Shown here in pieces: positions 1 to 15,000 of a stretch of DNA of 64,000 nucleotides. The DNA lies in contig CAZMGY010000018.1 in assembly GCA_964565945.1 (NCBI GenBank), positions 7,297-71,296 of the forward strand, given 5' to 3'. Made by a program: the position numbers and the translations under genes. Position 1 is the stretch's first letter. Each line of letters opens with the position of its first letter. The stretch comes from CAZMGY01 sp964565945 [NCBI: uncultured bacterium] (GTDB lineage: Bacteria > GCA-001730085). The notes beneath the pieces were generated by a model. The model had not been told where the DNA came from. It saw nothing but the letters and a program-made list of their open reading frames with translations, and did no database searches.

Positions 1-3000
1 CAAAGCTTCTAAGATGCTGATAAGCATAATAATGTAATCGGCATAAGAGCCCATTTCGACGTAGCGGCTGTCCCAAGAAAGTCCAAAATGTTCAGCATGG
101 GTGCGACGTTGCAAATATTGTGCGACATCAACCGAAACTCCAAGCTCCTCCTTGAGGGCTTGTAAATCTAACAGTTTAACGCGACGGGCTTGTCCCTTAA
201 TAATGCGAACCGAATCAAACACGATGTCTTTGCTGAATAGCTCACGATCTCTTACTTTCACATCCACATTATCAGATGCATCAGTGAAAGAAAGAGACCG
301 TTTGCCTGGGTTGGCATTGCTTTGTAAATGGCTAAACGCTTGGCGATTTGCTTTATTCGAACGCACATTGTCACTTTGAACAATAGCCTCTTGAACCAAT
401 TGTTCGCTTAATTTTCCAGATTGAATGAGAACTTCAATCAAACGTTCTTCGCTGTTAATCGTTTCTTTTTCACCATTTGTATGCTCAATCACCAAACTAG
501 GGGCTAAGCGGTTAAGTGTAATCAGATCACTCACATCATTTGTAGTAAGGTTTTGGTTAAACAAATCTCTTTTGATGATAATTACGTTTTCTGCTTTTTT
601 GTCTTTAAGTTCATCAGAGCCTTCTTGTTTTTCTTTTTCGCCTTTTTTACGATTAATTAAGTATACGTTGTTCAAAACAATATCACTGGTGATAAATGAC
701 TCGCTATTTTGTCCGTCCGTAGCAAATTCAACTTGCAATTTTTTGCGTGTGGCGTCGCGTGTTTCTAGACCTTTACGCAGATCTTTAATAACATTTTTAA
801 CAGCAGTTTGCTCGTTTTGAGTCAGTTTAAGTCCGCGTGTTTGAAGTTCTTTTAAGAATTCATCGACACGTTGATCAAAGTTGGCTTGACTATCAGTAAC
901 AATTTGGCTTTGAACAAACTTGGCAATTTCAATCACATCTTGGTTTTCTTTGAGTCGAGCCAGTTGCGTTTTGGTATATTGACGGCGTTGCCAGAAAGTT
1001 TGGCTCTCTAGTGCTTTTTTGGCTTGAATTCTACGCATACGTTCCATATCGAAGGTTTTAGAACCATGACTCATATGAAGATCACTACGAGTGAAACCTT
1101 CGCTAAGAGTTCCTTGCATTTTTTTCCAAGACTGGCTCAAGCTAGTTAACATGCCTGGGAAGATTCCTTGGCTTTGCATAAGGCTTAAAGTTTCCCAGTC
1201 ACTCTCTTGAACTTCGGCCGAAGAGTACAAGGAAATAAAGGCTTTCATAGTTGCATTGTGTTGTTGGATCGAAGTTTCGGGATTGTTAAGAGCTACTGCG
1301 CGACGAATCATGTCGATGGTTACTTCGTTGCTACGTGTGCGCATGCGTTGTTCTTCGATGCGGCTCAAGATCGCTTGAGATTCGGCGCTACCATAACGTT
1401 GAATAGCGGATAAGGCTGCTTCGTAAAAACTGCTCACCTCTTTGTGAGTTCCATCGTGGATATCCAACCATTCGGCGACATTTCGTGTGCCAGCTACATC
1501 TTCACCCAAACCAAATCTCCCCCCTTGACCAAGCATGGTGTGAACACCATCAAGAAAATTGTAATCTTCTTTACGAGCTAAGCGAATATCGACCATCGCG
1601 GCAAGCATATTGCGACGTGATTGATCCAATGTATTGGTACGATCGCGTCCGCCAAAATCCATCAGTTTTTGCATGGTCAAAATGCTAATGTCTAAATCGT
1701 GCCCTGTGAAAGATGTAATTATGGATGCTGTGATAGCAAAACGATTGGCGTTTTTAAAGGCTTTGAGAATCTCTTCTTGTTTGTTTGCATCAGCAGCTCT
1801 AAGAGCAATTTGTTTCATCGCTTGAAGAAACTCTTGGTCACCTTGATGCATAGCTTCTTCAATTTGCTTAAGAGCAACTTCGGCTTCGGCTTGATTCATG
1901 CCGTTAAGGGCGTCCATAACTGGTTTCATAGATTGAAATTCGCTTTGAGACATTATTTCTTTCATCATTTGAAGATTCATTTTGTTCACATGGAATTTGT
2001 CACCTTGAACATTAACAGTTCGTCTAAACCATTTGTGATCGCGATTGCTTGAAAGAAGGCCTTTTCCAGAGGCTTTAGCGGCCTGAGCTAAATCATTGTA
2101 TGTGTTGCGAAGTTGATTGGCTTGCAAGTCACTTAAACGGACTTTAGCTTGATGTGAGTGCTGGCCTGAAACTTTTTCAGGTAAATCTTGTTTAGGATGG
2201 ACAAGGGCATTCACTAAATTACCCATTTCGGATAAACTTTGGTTTCCAGACAAAATACCACCACGAGGAGTTGAAACGGGTTTGTTAGCCGCTGCACCAA
2301 TGCGTCCTGTGATTTTAACGCCTTTGGTCATTTGAATTTCTTCTTGAAGCAAGCGCAATGGTTTACGAAGCTGAGCAAGGCCATGAGCCGACAAGGCTTT
2401 ATGGCTCATTTTAAGTTGTTTGACAGCACCTTGATAAGCTTTGTTTAATCCTTCAATACCACTCATTGTGTCACCACGGAGTTCGAGATTACCTTTGTCG
2501 TTGCGGTTGAACTTGGCGAGCAACTTACGAATTTCATGCCGAGCTTTGGCAGAAAGATTAGGCTGGCTCATCATGTCACGCAAGATATCTTTAGGATATT
2601 CGCTGATTATACCGTTAAGTGTGTTGTATGTAGCTGAAAGAACTTTTTTACGCTCGTTTTGCAGTAAAGCCTTTCCAAGATTATGGACATTCACGTCGCC
2701 CATATCTTTTAGATTAGAGACCATGCCGTCCGAGAGAAGCATGAGACGAATGTGGTTTTTGTTAGTGAATTTACGGTCACGACCATATGCCTGTCCAAAA
2801 TCTGAAAATGTGGTGTCTTTGCCCATAAAGTTAAGGTAACTTACTGGTGCAGTTTCGAGGGCCCCAATATCCCAACCAAAACGGAGAGATTTATTGGTTA
2901 GAATAGCGACTTGTGACACATCATAACGAGCTAAATCATTGGCGTTTAAGCCGATTTTAGCGAGTAAATCACTCTTGTTATCTTTGGACTGAACCACATC

Positions 3001-6000
3001 CATAATGGCTTCCACAATTTTCTTAGAATCGACGCCTGGAATAGAATTATTATTAACCGATCCAACGGTTACACGTTCCCCATTGCTCTTGAGGCGATAT
3101 ATATTGATTTGACCTGTTTCGTTGCCATATTCCAAGACCAATTGATCTTGTGTTTTCCACAAGTCTTTGATGGCACCTGTTTGCTGCATGGCTTGCATGA
3201 GTTGAAGTTTAGCTATTAGAACCCGCTGAACCAGAACTTGTTGCGTATTCGAAGCAGTGTACATATCTGGCTGTGTGCTCACATTGATTGTAAGAACAGT
3301 GTGAAGCATTTGAGCGACTTCGACTTCTTTGAGTTGATCACCCTTTTGACGCAGAGCATTGATTCCAATGGTTAAATTACGAATGGCAACATCTTTTTGA
3401 GCCTCGATGCGGCTAAATCCACTGGCATCTTCTCTGGTTAACATAAATTCACGCATGCTAGTAACCGCGGCAGCTAAGGCTTCTTTTTGTTGAGTGATTT
3501 GGAATTGTTGCAAATTGGAAGCCACTGATTCGAAGGTTGCGGCAAGTTTTTCAACGCCGACAAGTTCACGTTTTTGAATTTCGTAGGTAGCCAATGTTTC
3601 CAAGCGTGGTGTGATCATTTCGAACAATTGAAGAACACCTGTTTGTTGTTGAGCCATCAAATACTGTTTAAAATGAACCGACCAGAGTTCGAAAGACATT
3701 TTTTGGCCATCGCTCCAGTTGGCTTCCACGCGCTCCAATTTGGCTTCCACGCGCTCCAATTTGGCTTCGAGTTTGGCTAAATCAGCGCCACTTTCTTTGC
3801 CTTCGGCTACTTTTTTCTTTATTTCACTCACTTGTCGTTGTAAGTCGTTTTTGACCGTATCTTTAAATGTTGTCGAATAAACTTCTTTATAAAACGATTG
3901 CAGTTGATCGTAAAGAGCTTGACCGTTACGACCACACATTTGAGGTCCCATTGTGTGCAGGTGAGACATAACTAAACTGATATCCTGACCAAACATTTTG
4001 ACCAATGTTCCCAAGGCACTACGTGATTCAGCACCAAGACCAAGTTGAGCGATTTTGGATACAGGAAGAGTGGTACCAGTCATGTATTGCACGTTTCCAC
4101 CACCGCGTTGAATCACATTGATCAAACCAGTAACTGTCGATTGCAAGGAATCAGGCGCGGTTTTAACAAGATCTAAGCGCTGACCGTAAACCATATCAGT
4201 GTATTTTTGCATAACTTCACGGTAAAAATTCTTATCATTTTTGCCTGTTCGAGTTTGCCGAATTCGCATGCTGCGGTAATCTTTGAGCCATTGGTGAGCT
4301 TGAGCACGAACAAACAGTTCTTGAACCACGCTTTGAGGTCCTGCCTGACGTGATTCATGATGCGATGGTAAGTGTCCGCGATCTTGGTACCTCGCCACCA
4401 TGGCATCGTATTCTTTGCTTGTTAATTCAAGTTTTTCTGCTTGAATCATTCGTTGAAATTCAGCATTCGAAGAGCCCCCTTTACGGTTATATTCGTTGAG
4501 ACTCTCTTGTTGAATCAATGAAATAACATTGGTAAAAGCAGCCTCTTTAAGTTTAACCACATTCTCACCCATCTTACCAAATTGAATGGTTAATTCACGT
4601 TGTCCAATGCGTGGTTTGATCACCACTTCAAGAACACCAGCCAAATAAGGATCACTATGTTGTTGATCGATGCTGATAATATCTTCGCGTGAAGGTTTGA
4701 TTAGGGTACGCTCGGCGCGGTCATTGGTGTAAGAGCTGATTTTTTCTCCGCGACGAATCACTTCGTAGTGACTACCCAATTGTTGGCTTAGAGCTTGAGA
4801 CAATGCAAAGAATCCTTTTTGAGTCACCCTGGTGCTGCGTCCACCAAAGGATTCATATATGCCCAAAACACTATCTTTTAAAAAGTACTTTAAGCTTCCC
4901 ACTATGCCGTTGGAATTAGGATTTTTGGCGTTGATAAAACTATCCAATTTTTTGGCTTTAAGCAGATCGCTACGCCCAATAGCTTTCAAGCCTTGGCCTG
5001 CCACATCGCTAGCCCAGAATTCGGCTTTAAAGTAAGTTCCCGTGCCAGCGATGGTTGATGTTTTCACAAAACGCTGAGTAAACTCTGAATTGATAAAATC
5101 TTTAACCATCGCTGTGGCTTCGCCAAATTTGAGCGCTGTGCTGTATTCTTGTTTGCCCGGACGTGTGCTCAACTGATGCTGAAAGGTTCCTTTGGCAGGA
5201 TCAAGGATAAGATAAGGCTTAGGACCAAAATCCATGACCGCGCCATTTTTGCTAATTTCGACACGAACAATTTTATTAGGATCAGCTGTGAAGCTAATTA
5301 AGAATTCATCTTTTCCCTCGCGGAAACGGAAAATGTTTCCCCCATTCTCTTTCTCTTGGATACGAGCCAATTCTTGAGCCATGGGCAATTCGAGAGCAGT
5401 TGTAAAATCACGAGCTGTGTTGGCAGCCGTTTTGGCAGATTGTGATAAAGGATTTTCGGCTTTAAAACCAGAAATCAGGGCAGGAATATCACCAATCATA
5501 TGTGCTTCGTCGACCAACATGCTAGATTTCTTAAATAAGAGCTGACCAATAGCCGCTTTCACGGGTTCTTTGCCTGTTTGACCTGCCAAGTGAACTTGCT
5601 CTAAAGACATGGCATCAGCAAACACAATCAACCCGCCTTGAGCTTGAGCGCGTTGAATTACTTTAAGGGTCGTTGCAGCTTCGCTTCCGTAGAGGCTAGC
5701 TCCATCTAAACGAACATAAGTGACCATATTACCTTTTTCACGACCAGTTAACTGAGCTAAATAGGTATTACTGTTCAGTGTATCCATAAATGTGTGCCCA
5801 TTCACCATCATATCGGCCACCGCTTGATTGAGCTTACCGCTATCGGCAAAAAAGGAAATAGAGGTGTTAACGGATTCACCAAACAGGAGTGCACTGATAG
5901 CGGTGAAAATTGGAGAAATGGTTTTACTTTTACCAATACCAGTTACCGCATCGAGCAAATAAGACTCTTTGCCTAACATGCGGAAGGTTTCTTTAAGGCC

Positions 6001-9000
6001 ATTGATCCGTGTAGTTATGTCTCCTAAGAAAGTGTATTTGTAGTGACTGATAAAAGTCTTAACTACTTCGAGCATAACCTCGACCATAGGCAATTCTGCG
6101 GCAAAGGCCTGATCACTAGTGGCTTTGGATTTGGCAAATTGTAAGTAAGCTTTACGGACCAAGTTGAATTTTTCGCCACCTTTAAGAAGGACTTGACCTT
6201 CGGCATCTTTGGTAAAAATCTTGTCTGCTATGCTTTTTTTCACTTTCATAGCTTCTTCGGCTTGATCAAGAAATTCGAAGAATGTAAAAGAGACCTTGCG
6301 AGCCATTTGCTGGGTTGCCTGTCCAGCTAAGCTTAACTCACCCACTGTTGAGCGTAGTAATTGAGCCCATTGTTCAAATTGATTGCTTAGGCGTTGATCT
6401 CCATCCAAAGACTCTTGCTCAGCTTTCGAAGAAGCTTGCATTTTGGCATTCACATCACGGCTAAAAGAGTCTTTGTCGCCCTTGGAATCCTTTTTGACAG
6501 AGCCTTGCACCTGCGCATCAGTCTGACGAATCATTTGAATCGCAACACTGCGGGCACTGTCTGTCATCATACTAAGATTGTCTTTAGCCAATTGTAATGA
6601 AGCAATGTCGCGTTCAAGCAGGCTCACGCGCTCTTTAGCTTCGCGAATATTATCTTGGAGAGTTTTCTTCGTATCGGCAGAAACTTGACCCATTTGCATA
6701 GTTTTGGTGAAGGTTTCTTCGTGACGGGTCACGTGCTTTTCCGCTCCTTGCAGTTTTTTCGATTGCGCTTGAATTGACTTGTCTATCCAGCCTTTGAGCT
6801 TGGCAGGTTCGTTTTGGAGGTATTCGAGCAGGCTTTGTTTCAATTCCTTCATATCCTGAAAGGGTTTAGCCAGAGCTGCATCATCGCTACTTTGATCCTT
6901 TTTTAACGTAGTTTCTGCATTCATTTGAGAAAGCATTTCTTTCAACAACATAGGGTCTTGTAATATCCTTTGAACAAAAGCTTCTTGCCCTTGAAAACGG
7001 CGAGTATGTTCGATGGCTTGTTGCATGATTAACATATCGACCAAGAATTTGTTGCGTGCGTAAAGTGCTGGGTTGCTTTGAGCATCAACGTTAGCCGAAC
7101 GCCCCTCGAAAAGGGCGCTATAGATGGTTTTGTAAAAGGCTTCGATGGCTTCGTTGTTTTTGCGACCGACGTAGGTGTTGATTAAATCAAAAACAGTGTG
7201 CGCATTGATCTCCAAATTTTCGGCTAATTCTTTATTAAGCGAGTCTTGCACTTTTTGCAAGCCCACATCCTTAAGCAGAAGGGCAGATATAGCCTGAATA
7301 TCTTTGAGGCTCCAGCCCGACTCTTTGAGTTCTTTAAGAGCTGTTGTCACACCCTCTGTTTGTCCTTGGAAGGCTTGCGTAACAACATCAACTTCAACTT
7401 GCTTCTTGGTATTACCCTCTTTGCCCCTTTCCTTAAGAGGGCTAGGCCATAGGTCTTTAAGTTCTTTATGTAGTTCTTTGATCAGAGCCTCCACAGAAGG
7501 TTCTCTTTGACTGCTCGCTTTTAACGCAGCTTTCATGAATTTCTCTTTGAATGTGTCCCCAAACTTCTGTGAAGCACCTTGTATATCTTTAACTGCAGCA
7601 TCCACAGCTTGTTCCAAAGAAACTAAACTATCAAATCCTTTTTGATGATTGTATTGTTCTTTGAGAGCTTCTTGTCCTTTAGTTTTAATGGCTAACTCAG
7701 GCAGATACACGCGTTGAATGATCTTATCTTGTATCGTACGATCCAAGCTGTAGAGGCTTTCGAGAGCATTTTCGTAACTTTGCCTTTGTGAAGCGCCACG
7801 CATTTGATATGCAAAAAAACTCCCCGCAACAAAGAAGGCAATTCCGACAAATGGTGTGACTAAGCTAGCGAGCAATCCAGTGACAAACAAAACGGGAAGC
7901 ATAATCGCGATGAAGCGACCACGGCCACCATTGCCAAAGATGTATTGGGCAACACTTTTCTTGCTGCCCTTGGTTTTAAATTCTTTCTCAAATTCAACTT
8001 GAGTTGCGATCCCCATGTTTTTGTATAAAACATTAGGTGTAAAGCTATCTTTAACTTCACCTGTACGAGTCACACGCACTTGATAGGCTATTGTGAAGGC
8101 ATAAAGAATAGATTTGAGCGTTTCCGGCTTACTATCGTAACGGGTAAGCAATCGTTGCACGATCTGAGCCATGGCTTTTACATCGGCCGATGAGGTTAAC
8201 AAGTGACCAATGATTTTGGTATTTTGAGCATAGGCCTGTGAGGTTTGGCCTGGATACGACATGCGGGCAGCCATAAGGTCAAGCATTTGCTCTTTGGTGA
8301 GATTTCCACGGATCATTTGATTCAAATGAGTTAGGAGTTGAGGTAATGTGAGCCCTGTTTGGCTCAATAATTTAGCAACATAAGGCAGCTGTTGCAAATC
8401 TTGAAGGTTTTGGGCCGCGACTTTGTCGGTCACAAGATCATCATCAGAAGCAGCAGGTGTGACCAAGGCATTAAAGGCATGATTATAAAGACCAATTACA
8501 AGATGTGTCGCTAAATAACCAGTGACCACAGCAACCGTTAATGCGACAAAAGGTCCAGCCAAAGATAAAGCTGCGAAGGCAACTCCAAAGCCTGGGAGAG
8601 CACCAAGAATAGCGACTGTGGCGATAATACCAATCAGAGTGATCAAGCTATTTTTAACAGGAAGATAGCTGTTAAATTTAGCTTTAACATAGTTAAAGAT
8701 CCCTCTGTAACCACTTGGAAAATCATCTCTTTCGACTCGATTGTTTTGCACTTCACGAGAACGTTGTCCATTAAAAGTTCTCACTAAATCATCTTGTTTT
8801 TTTTGTTCATTGTTTTGTTGGCGAAGTTCGGCGTTGGTCTCCATCGAGCTAAGAATACCCGCTGAGTTAGAAAAATGAAAAACACCTGTTTTGTTAAGGA
8901 GCACTTGAGAGGCAATACCAAAAGCCATTAAGAACGGCGCTGCTCCACCAAAACCCGTCACCATAGGCGCTAATAATGGTATCAGAATTCCGAGTACTGG

Positions 9001-12000
9001 AAGAGCAAATCCCAATGAGACAGTAAGGGCCGCCACTACCACAACTTTTTGGAAGATGCCCATTTTTTTACCTTTGGCCATTAAAGGCAACATCATTAAA
9101 CCTGCCGCCAAGCCAATTCCCACGGCAGCAATAGCTGGCAAGGCGGTTCCAAATGTTCCTACAGCCACCGCAGTGGCAATGGCAACAACCAAGGCGACTT
9201 TAAGAGATTTTTGGAATGCAGGATCACGGAATTTATTGGCAATCGAAGCACCCCAATACTGAAGCGTGTTGGGGGTTTGACCATGATGTTTTCTCATATA
9301 ATCAATGCGGAAGTCCATTTCATTAAAATTAGGATTATAAGGTTTCGAAGTTAATTTAATCTCTTTTTCAAATTGTAACATCGATGTTTGAGAGTGAAGT
9401 TTTACGTCAAAAACATCTTCGAGCTGTCTTTGAACAAAGCTAGCGTACTTGGTTTGAAATTTATCGGAACGAACAGCCTCTCGAGCACCTTTTTCACCAT
9501 TCACGAGACGTAGTAAAGCTAAGGCTTCATTAGCTTTAGTGAGTGCGCGTTGAGCTTTGGAGAGCATTTCCGCCTTAGCTGCGCTTTGACCTGTCGTTTG
9601 AAGCAGATGTTGAAGCAGAGCTTCTCTTTGTTGGAGACGCATGCTAACGCCATCGGCAGTTTGCAAACTATTTTGCGAATAAGCAGCTTTCACACTGCCT
9701 TGGATAAATTGATCCAAAACTTGACGATGAGCTGTAACTTCAATCATATCTGTACGATATTGATTTCTCATAATGCTTAAAACCATTTCTAGTTGAGCAC
9801 TTCCTAAGGTTTCACCCGACAACATTTCTTTAACATTAACAGTTAACTCTTGATTGAAGGTTTTGACATGTTTCTGAATATTATTGACAGATTTTGTTGC
9901 TTGATCCTTAAGATCCTTGATGTCTTTTGTATCAAAATATTCTGGCGAGGATTCAAGCATCTTAATAAGATCTCTCGCGATTTCCAATGGCGTGACCTCG
10001 TCTTTAGAAGCCTTCAACTTCAATTCAGCCAATGTGACTTTCTCTTGTTCAACCTGCTTAATACGAATGTCGAGTGCTGCATTCATTTTTTCCAGTAACT
10101 TGCTGTTTAGCTGAACTAAATTCTCATCCAGAGATCCTCTTTGGCTTGATTGAAAGAGGCTCTTCATGTGTTCAAGATGCGAATCAATACTTTTTTGCTG
10201 AGCCTCGGGACTTTTTAAAACAGGCTTATTTTTGACAACTTCAAGTCGTTGAATTTCTGATCTTAAACCAGAGCTAACAAAACCTTCGATTTTATTGGCC
10301 CGACTTTCAAGAGCGTCTTTGGTTTTGTTCATCTCACTGATGACTGGTTCCCAATGTTCATTAGCTCGTCCAGCCTGAGCGATCTCTTTTTTGGCCGCCA
10401 TTTTATCGGTTTGAGAAGATTGAGCGCTTCCTGTAATAAGCTTAAGTTTCTCGATGCGAAAATTTTGATGCTTACGATTACCTTCATGTTGGGCAATTTG
10501 ATTTGCCACTCTTGCTGCTTGTGAGCGAACTCCGCGCGCCTCGGCCACGTAGCTTTCTTGTAGTAATTCATGGGCCATTTGTATCAATTCATGACCAGTC
10601 AGACCAGGCCGATCGGCTCCCTGAAGAACCTGGATGCTTTGTTTAAGGTTGGTTAAACGGACGTTGATTTCGGCAATACCAACTACAGCGGGCTTCTCAG
10701 ATTGGAAGATTTGGCCATTAGGTCCGATTTTGGCAGGAATGGCATCTCGTCCCACTTTGAGTTCGACCATTTGTTTATCAAGGTTGCGAATTTCATTTTT
10801 CAATTGACGTTGCTGCGGTGCTGTTAAGTTTGTAGCAGTTTGAAGCTTCTCTTGTTTATTGATTTTATCTAGAGATAGACTCTCAACACGATCACTCAAT
10901 TGCTGTGTTTGTTGCTCAAGTTTTACTTTTTCGCCAAGAAGCTTGGTCTTGTGAGCCGTTAAGTTAGTTTGTAATCTCAATACATCGTTGGGCACTGTCA
11001 AATGATTGGTCATGCGATCGATCTCTTGATTAGCACGTTCTTGGGCATGATCCAGGGCCTTTTCTCCTCCTGGTTGGGCCTTTTTTAGAATAGTGGCTAC
11101 ACTTTCCTCGATGGATCTGAGTGTGGCAGCATCCAAATCGGATCCTTGTTGGGTCGGAGTGTTTCCTGTAGTAACAACAACGTTGATTCCTTCTTGAGCA
11201 TCACTAAAAGACTTTTCAGTATTGAGTACATCCTGATAGCGATCAGAAATTCGTTCTTTGGCAACGGTTTCTTTCATTTTTATAATGCTTTGTTGTGTAT
11301 GAAAAATATCACCTCTTGAAGCTCCAGTGTACACTTGAGTTAACTGATAAATTTCGCGATTGGACGTGCCAATGTCTTGAGATAGTTGTTTAGCTTCGGA
11401 TTTAGCTGTATGAATCTCTGCTTGCAGTTCTTGCTGACGTGTGACGGATGGTTTTCGACTATGTTCTTTGCGATAGGATCGTCGACCTTTGTTGCTTGCC
11501 AATCCAGCGGTTTCTTTTTGCAATTGGCTTTCGAGCTGGCGAATCTTCTCTTGTTTTTGTGTCAATTTGTTTTGCATCTGGTTGATAAGACTTCCAGAGG
11601 TCTTGGCTGACACCTCTCCGTTTTCGGCTTTGAATCCAAGGCGATCGAGAACCTCTGCAGCATCTTTAGCTATCTGTTGTCCTTCCTCTCGAGATTTTTT
11701 CATGGTATGAGTGGCTTCACGGAAAGCCGTATATTGAGAAGTTTCAACATTTTGATACGTCGCTTTGGAAATGGTCGCTTGCAAATCTTGATCTGCGGCT
11801 GTTTCGGTAATTTGATGAGGAAGTGGTGATAAAATACGCGTTTCGACCGCTTTAACAGCTGCGTTCAAGTTTTCAGAAAATTCCTGAAATTTGTGTTTGT
11901 TACTGGTTTGTAGGTTGGAAATACTCGACATGTTTTCATGAAATTCACGGCGCATGTCTTTCATAGCAGTGAAATTAGTAGGTTCATTTTTCCAAAAATC

Positions 12001-15000
12001 ATTAAGAAATGTCTTAGATCCACCTGGAACGCCTTCGACATTAGCTTTAAGATTAGTGTTATGCACTGCCAATTTATCGGCTTGTTTATTTTTGCCTTGT
12101 TTTCTAAGTTCTGCAATTTTTGTAATATTGGTCGCAATTTTTGTTTGAAGCTCATCAACACGGCTAGCTTGATCATAGCGTTGACGATGTTGCTCCATAC
12201 GATCAAGATAGCTACCTTTGCTTTGATCAGAGTATTTGTCGTGACGAGCTTGAAGTTCTGCTTTATTTTCTTTAGCCTTTTCGAGTTCTGCACGTTTTTT
12301 TGATGTTGTTCTGGCGGCTTTCTTACCTGACGCATCGCTTTTGCCTGTTGCTGCAGCATCAGGTATAGAAGGTTGAGATCCCGTAGTGGGAGGTTTTGTG
12401 ATTGTCGTTCCTGGAGTCACTGGCGTGGCAGTGCTTATAGGTACAGGTGTTGTTGTTGCTGTTGAAGCATCTTTACCTGCCTTCGCATCCTCTTTGCTTT
12501 CTTGTTTTTTGATTTTAGCTTCACGCTTTTGAATACGTTTTTCGACTTTGGTTAACCTAATACCACCTAGCTCTGTTTCGATGCTTTCAAGCTTACGCTG
12601 TTCTTTGTTCAGCTCAGACTGTTGACGAACCACACTTTTTTTGTAGTGTTTCACATCACGATTGGCCTCATTATCTATACGTTTCACAACAACATCTACT
12701 TGGCTAGCTGTCATACTTGCTGTTATTTCTGTCGAAAGAAGTTTTTCTGCATGAGCGCATTTTTCCTGCAATTTTATAATATTTTGTTGAGTTTGAGCCA
12801 ATTCATCAGACAAATCTTTTTTTTCGGAACGAAGTTCATTGAGTTCTTTGGCCACTCGCGATATTTCTTTTTTGGCTTCCTTAAGAGTTTTTTCGTGTTC
12901 TTTACGCTTCTTTCGAATAGCCGTTTTTTGACCTTCTAATGTGATTTCTTTGGTCTCAATCTCGCGAATACGAGTTTCAATCTCTTGCGCACGAGATTCT
13001 TTTTTAGCAATATCAGTTTGATTCTGACGGTAATCAGATAGGGCTTCTAGATCTTTTATACGCTCCCCTAAAAGGCGACGATCTTCTTTGATTTCTTTTT
13101 CGCGCGAGGCAACCGACTCTTGCTGCTGTGCTTGATCAATTTGAAGTTTCTTACTGCGTGAACGGAATAAGTTAACGACTCCTTGTCCGATTTTCTGAAG
13201 ACCAAAACCAAGCAACCCAATCAGAAACAAGACAGGCGCCACTCCTGTAATGGTATCGAAAATACCATGAGCAACCCGCTTGCCTGTGCCAAAGCCATCA
13301 TGTCGTCTTACATAACTACCAAAACCCGGTAATTCGCGCGAAAATTTCATAAAGCCAGAACCAAAACCATTTTTAGTGGAAACAGGTTTGAGTTTCATCC
13401 CGGCTTTCTTGCGAAGATCATTTAGTTGATGTTGCATTTGTTTGGTATTGTGACCACTTTGATCGAGGCGTTGAATTTTGATTTCCAGTTTCTGGATTGC
13501 GGCCTCACCTCTATCTTTTGATATTTTTTGAAAGTTTTGTTGAGCAGAATCCAACTCTTGTTGAGTATTGCGTACTTCGGCACCTAAACGTTCTTTACCA
13601 ATAATAGTCGCTATTGGCGCAGCAACTTGACCATTGCTCATCAATTGGCCCGCGGTTTTCATAAACATCGCTTGAGCTTGTTCATCTGTGATTGTCTTAT
13701 CAGACGCTTTCACCGCTTGAACAAACTCTTGTTGCACTTGATTACGTTCCGTTTTCCTTGCTCCGTCGCGCATAGCTAACTGAACGTCAGTAAAGACAGC
13801 CTCTGTTTCGGACTTAGATAACTCATTTTTACCTTGACCCTTAGCGCGTCCTTTGGAAATTGTATTGGCCACGATACGTACGCGAGCTTCGGTAACCATG
13901 CTCTTAGTGGCGCCAGGCGGTAATGATTCACCATTCGTGATAGCATTTTCAACAGCCTTTTGGCGTGCCTTGGCAACTCGACCTTCTATAAATTGAGCTT
14001 TAGACATATCATAGTTACTCATATGAGTCGAAAGAATGCCAAGCGTGCCCACCTGAAGAATTGTCCCAATCACTTGTCCCGCAATACCACTGTTCATAAG
14101 GCGTGCATAGGACCCTGTCAGCTGGAAACCTCCTCCATGGACAGTTAGATTAACGGTTCCAAAACCTTCGATAGCAATATCATTGGTTTTGTGTTTAGAA
14201 AGACCAAGCTTGGCTTCTTGAACTTTAATAACATCCTCTTCTTTGATTGCTCCGCCAGCTGTGGTACCACTCACAGCAGCAAGAACATTAGAACGAAGAT
14301 TGTCGTAAGACGATTTTGGCTTGTTGCGAATTTTGTTGAATAAAGATGTGATGCTGATTGCGTCTAAACCTTTTTTAAAGGATTGCAAGCCGCGATCGAC
14401 CTTATCTTGTTTGAGAACTCCTTTTTGAACACTTGGCTTTCCATCGACATATTTAAAGTGTAATTTAGCGCTGACACCAGCACCGTCGGTTACTTTGACC
14501 GTAGCGTAATTATCAGTGGATACTGTTTGTCCAAATCGAGCCATGGCTGAATCAAGACCTAAAACAAATCGTTCACCAAGCGTAAATTTGCTGTTTTGGA
14601 TAAATTTTTCAATTTTTTTAACGTCACCACTTCTGACCAATGTCTCATAGACTTGTTTCTCTCTAATACTCAAATTGCTTGTACCAGAAACATCCACTTT
14701 TTTAACCAGGGCTATTTCAGCTTCGGTGATTTTATCTTTCTTCTGCAATTCCTCTTTTTGTTTTTGTATTTCAGCGGCTTTATTCCTAGCGGATTGCAAA
14801 CCAAAGAACGAAGACGCCGATTCAAAGAATTTTTTCGTTTTAACTTTAGCCTTTGATCCACCAAACGCGCCAGCGATGTTGGAGACAATCCCTCCAATGA
14901 CCTTTTTAAAGACAATCTTAAAAACTCCGCCCGCAATGTTTTTGAACAAAAGTTTAGTAAATTTCATGGGCAAACTAATCAAGTACATCACAAAATCTTG

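Noticed and set aside
3925-3960. CGRNGQ after MTGTT as helicase motif VI
   Set aside because: A better motif VI (QAYGRDR) follows a good motif V at 2.9-2.77 kb in the right order; CGRNGQ lacks the second Arg.
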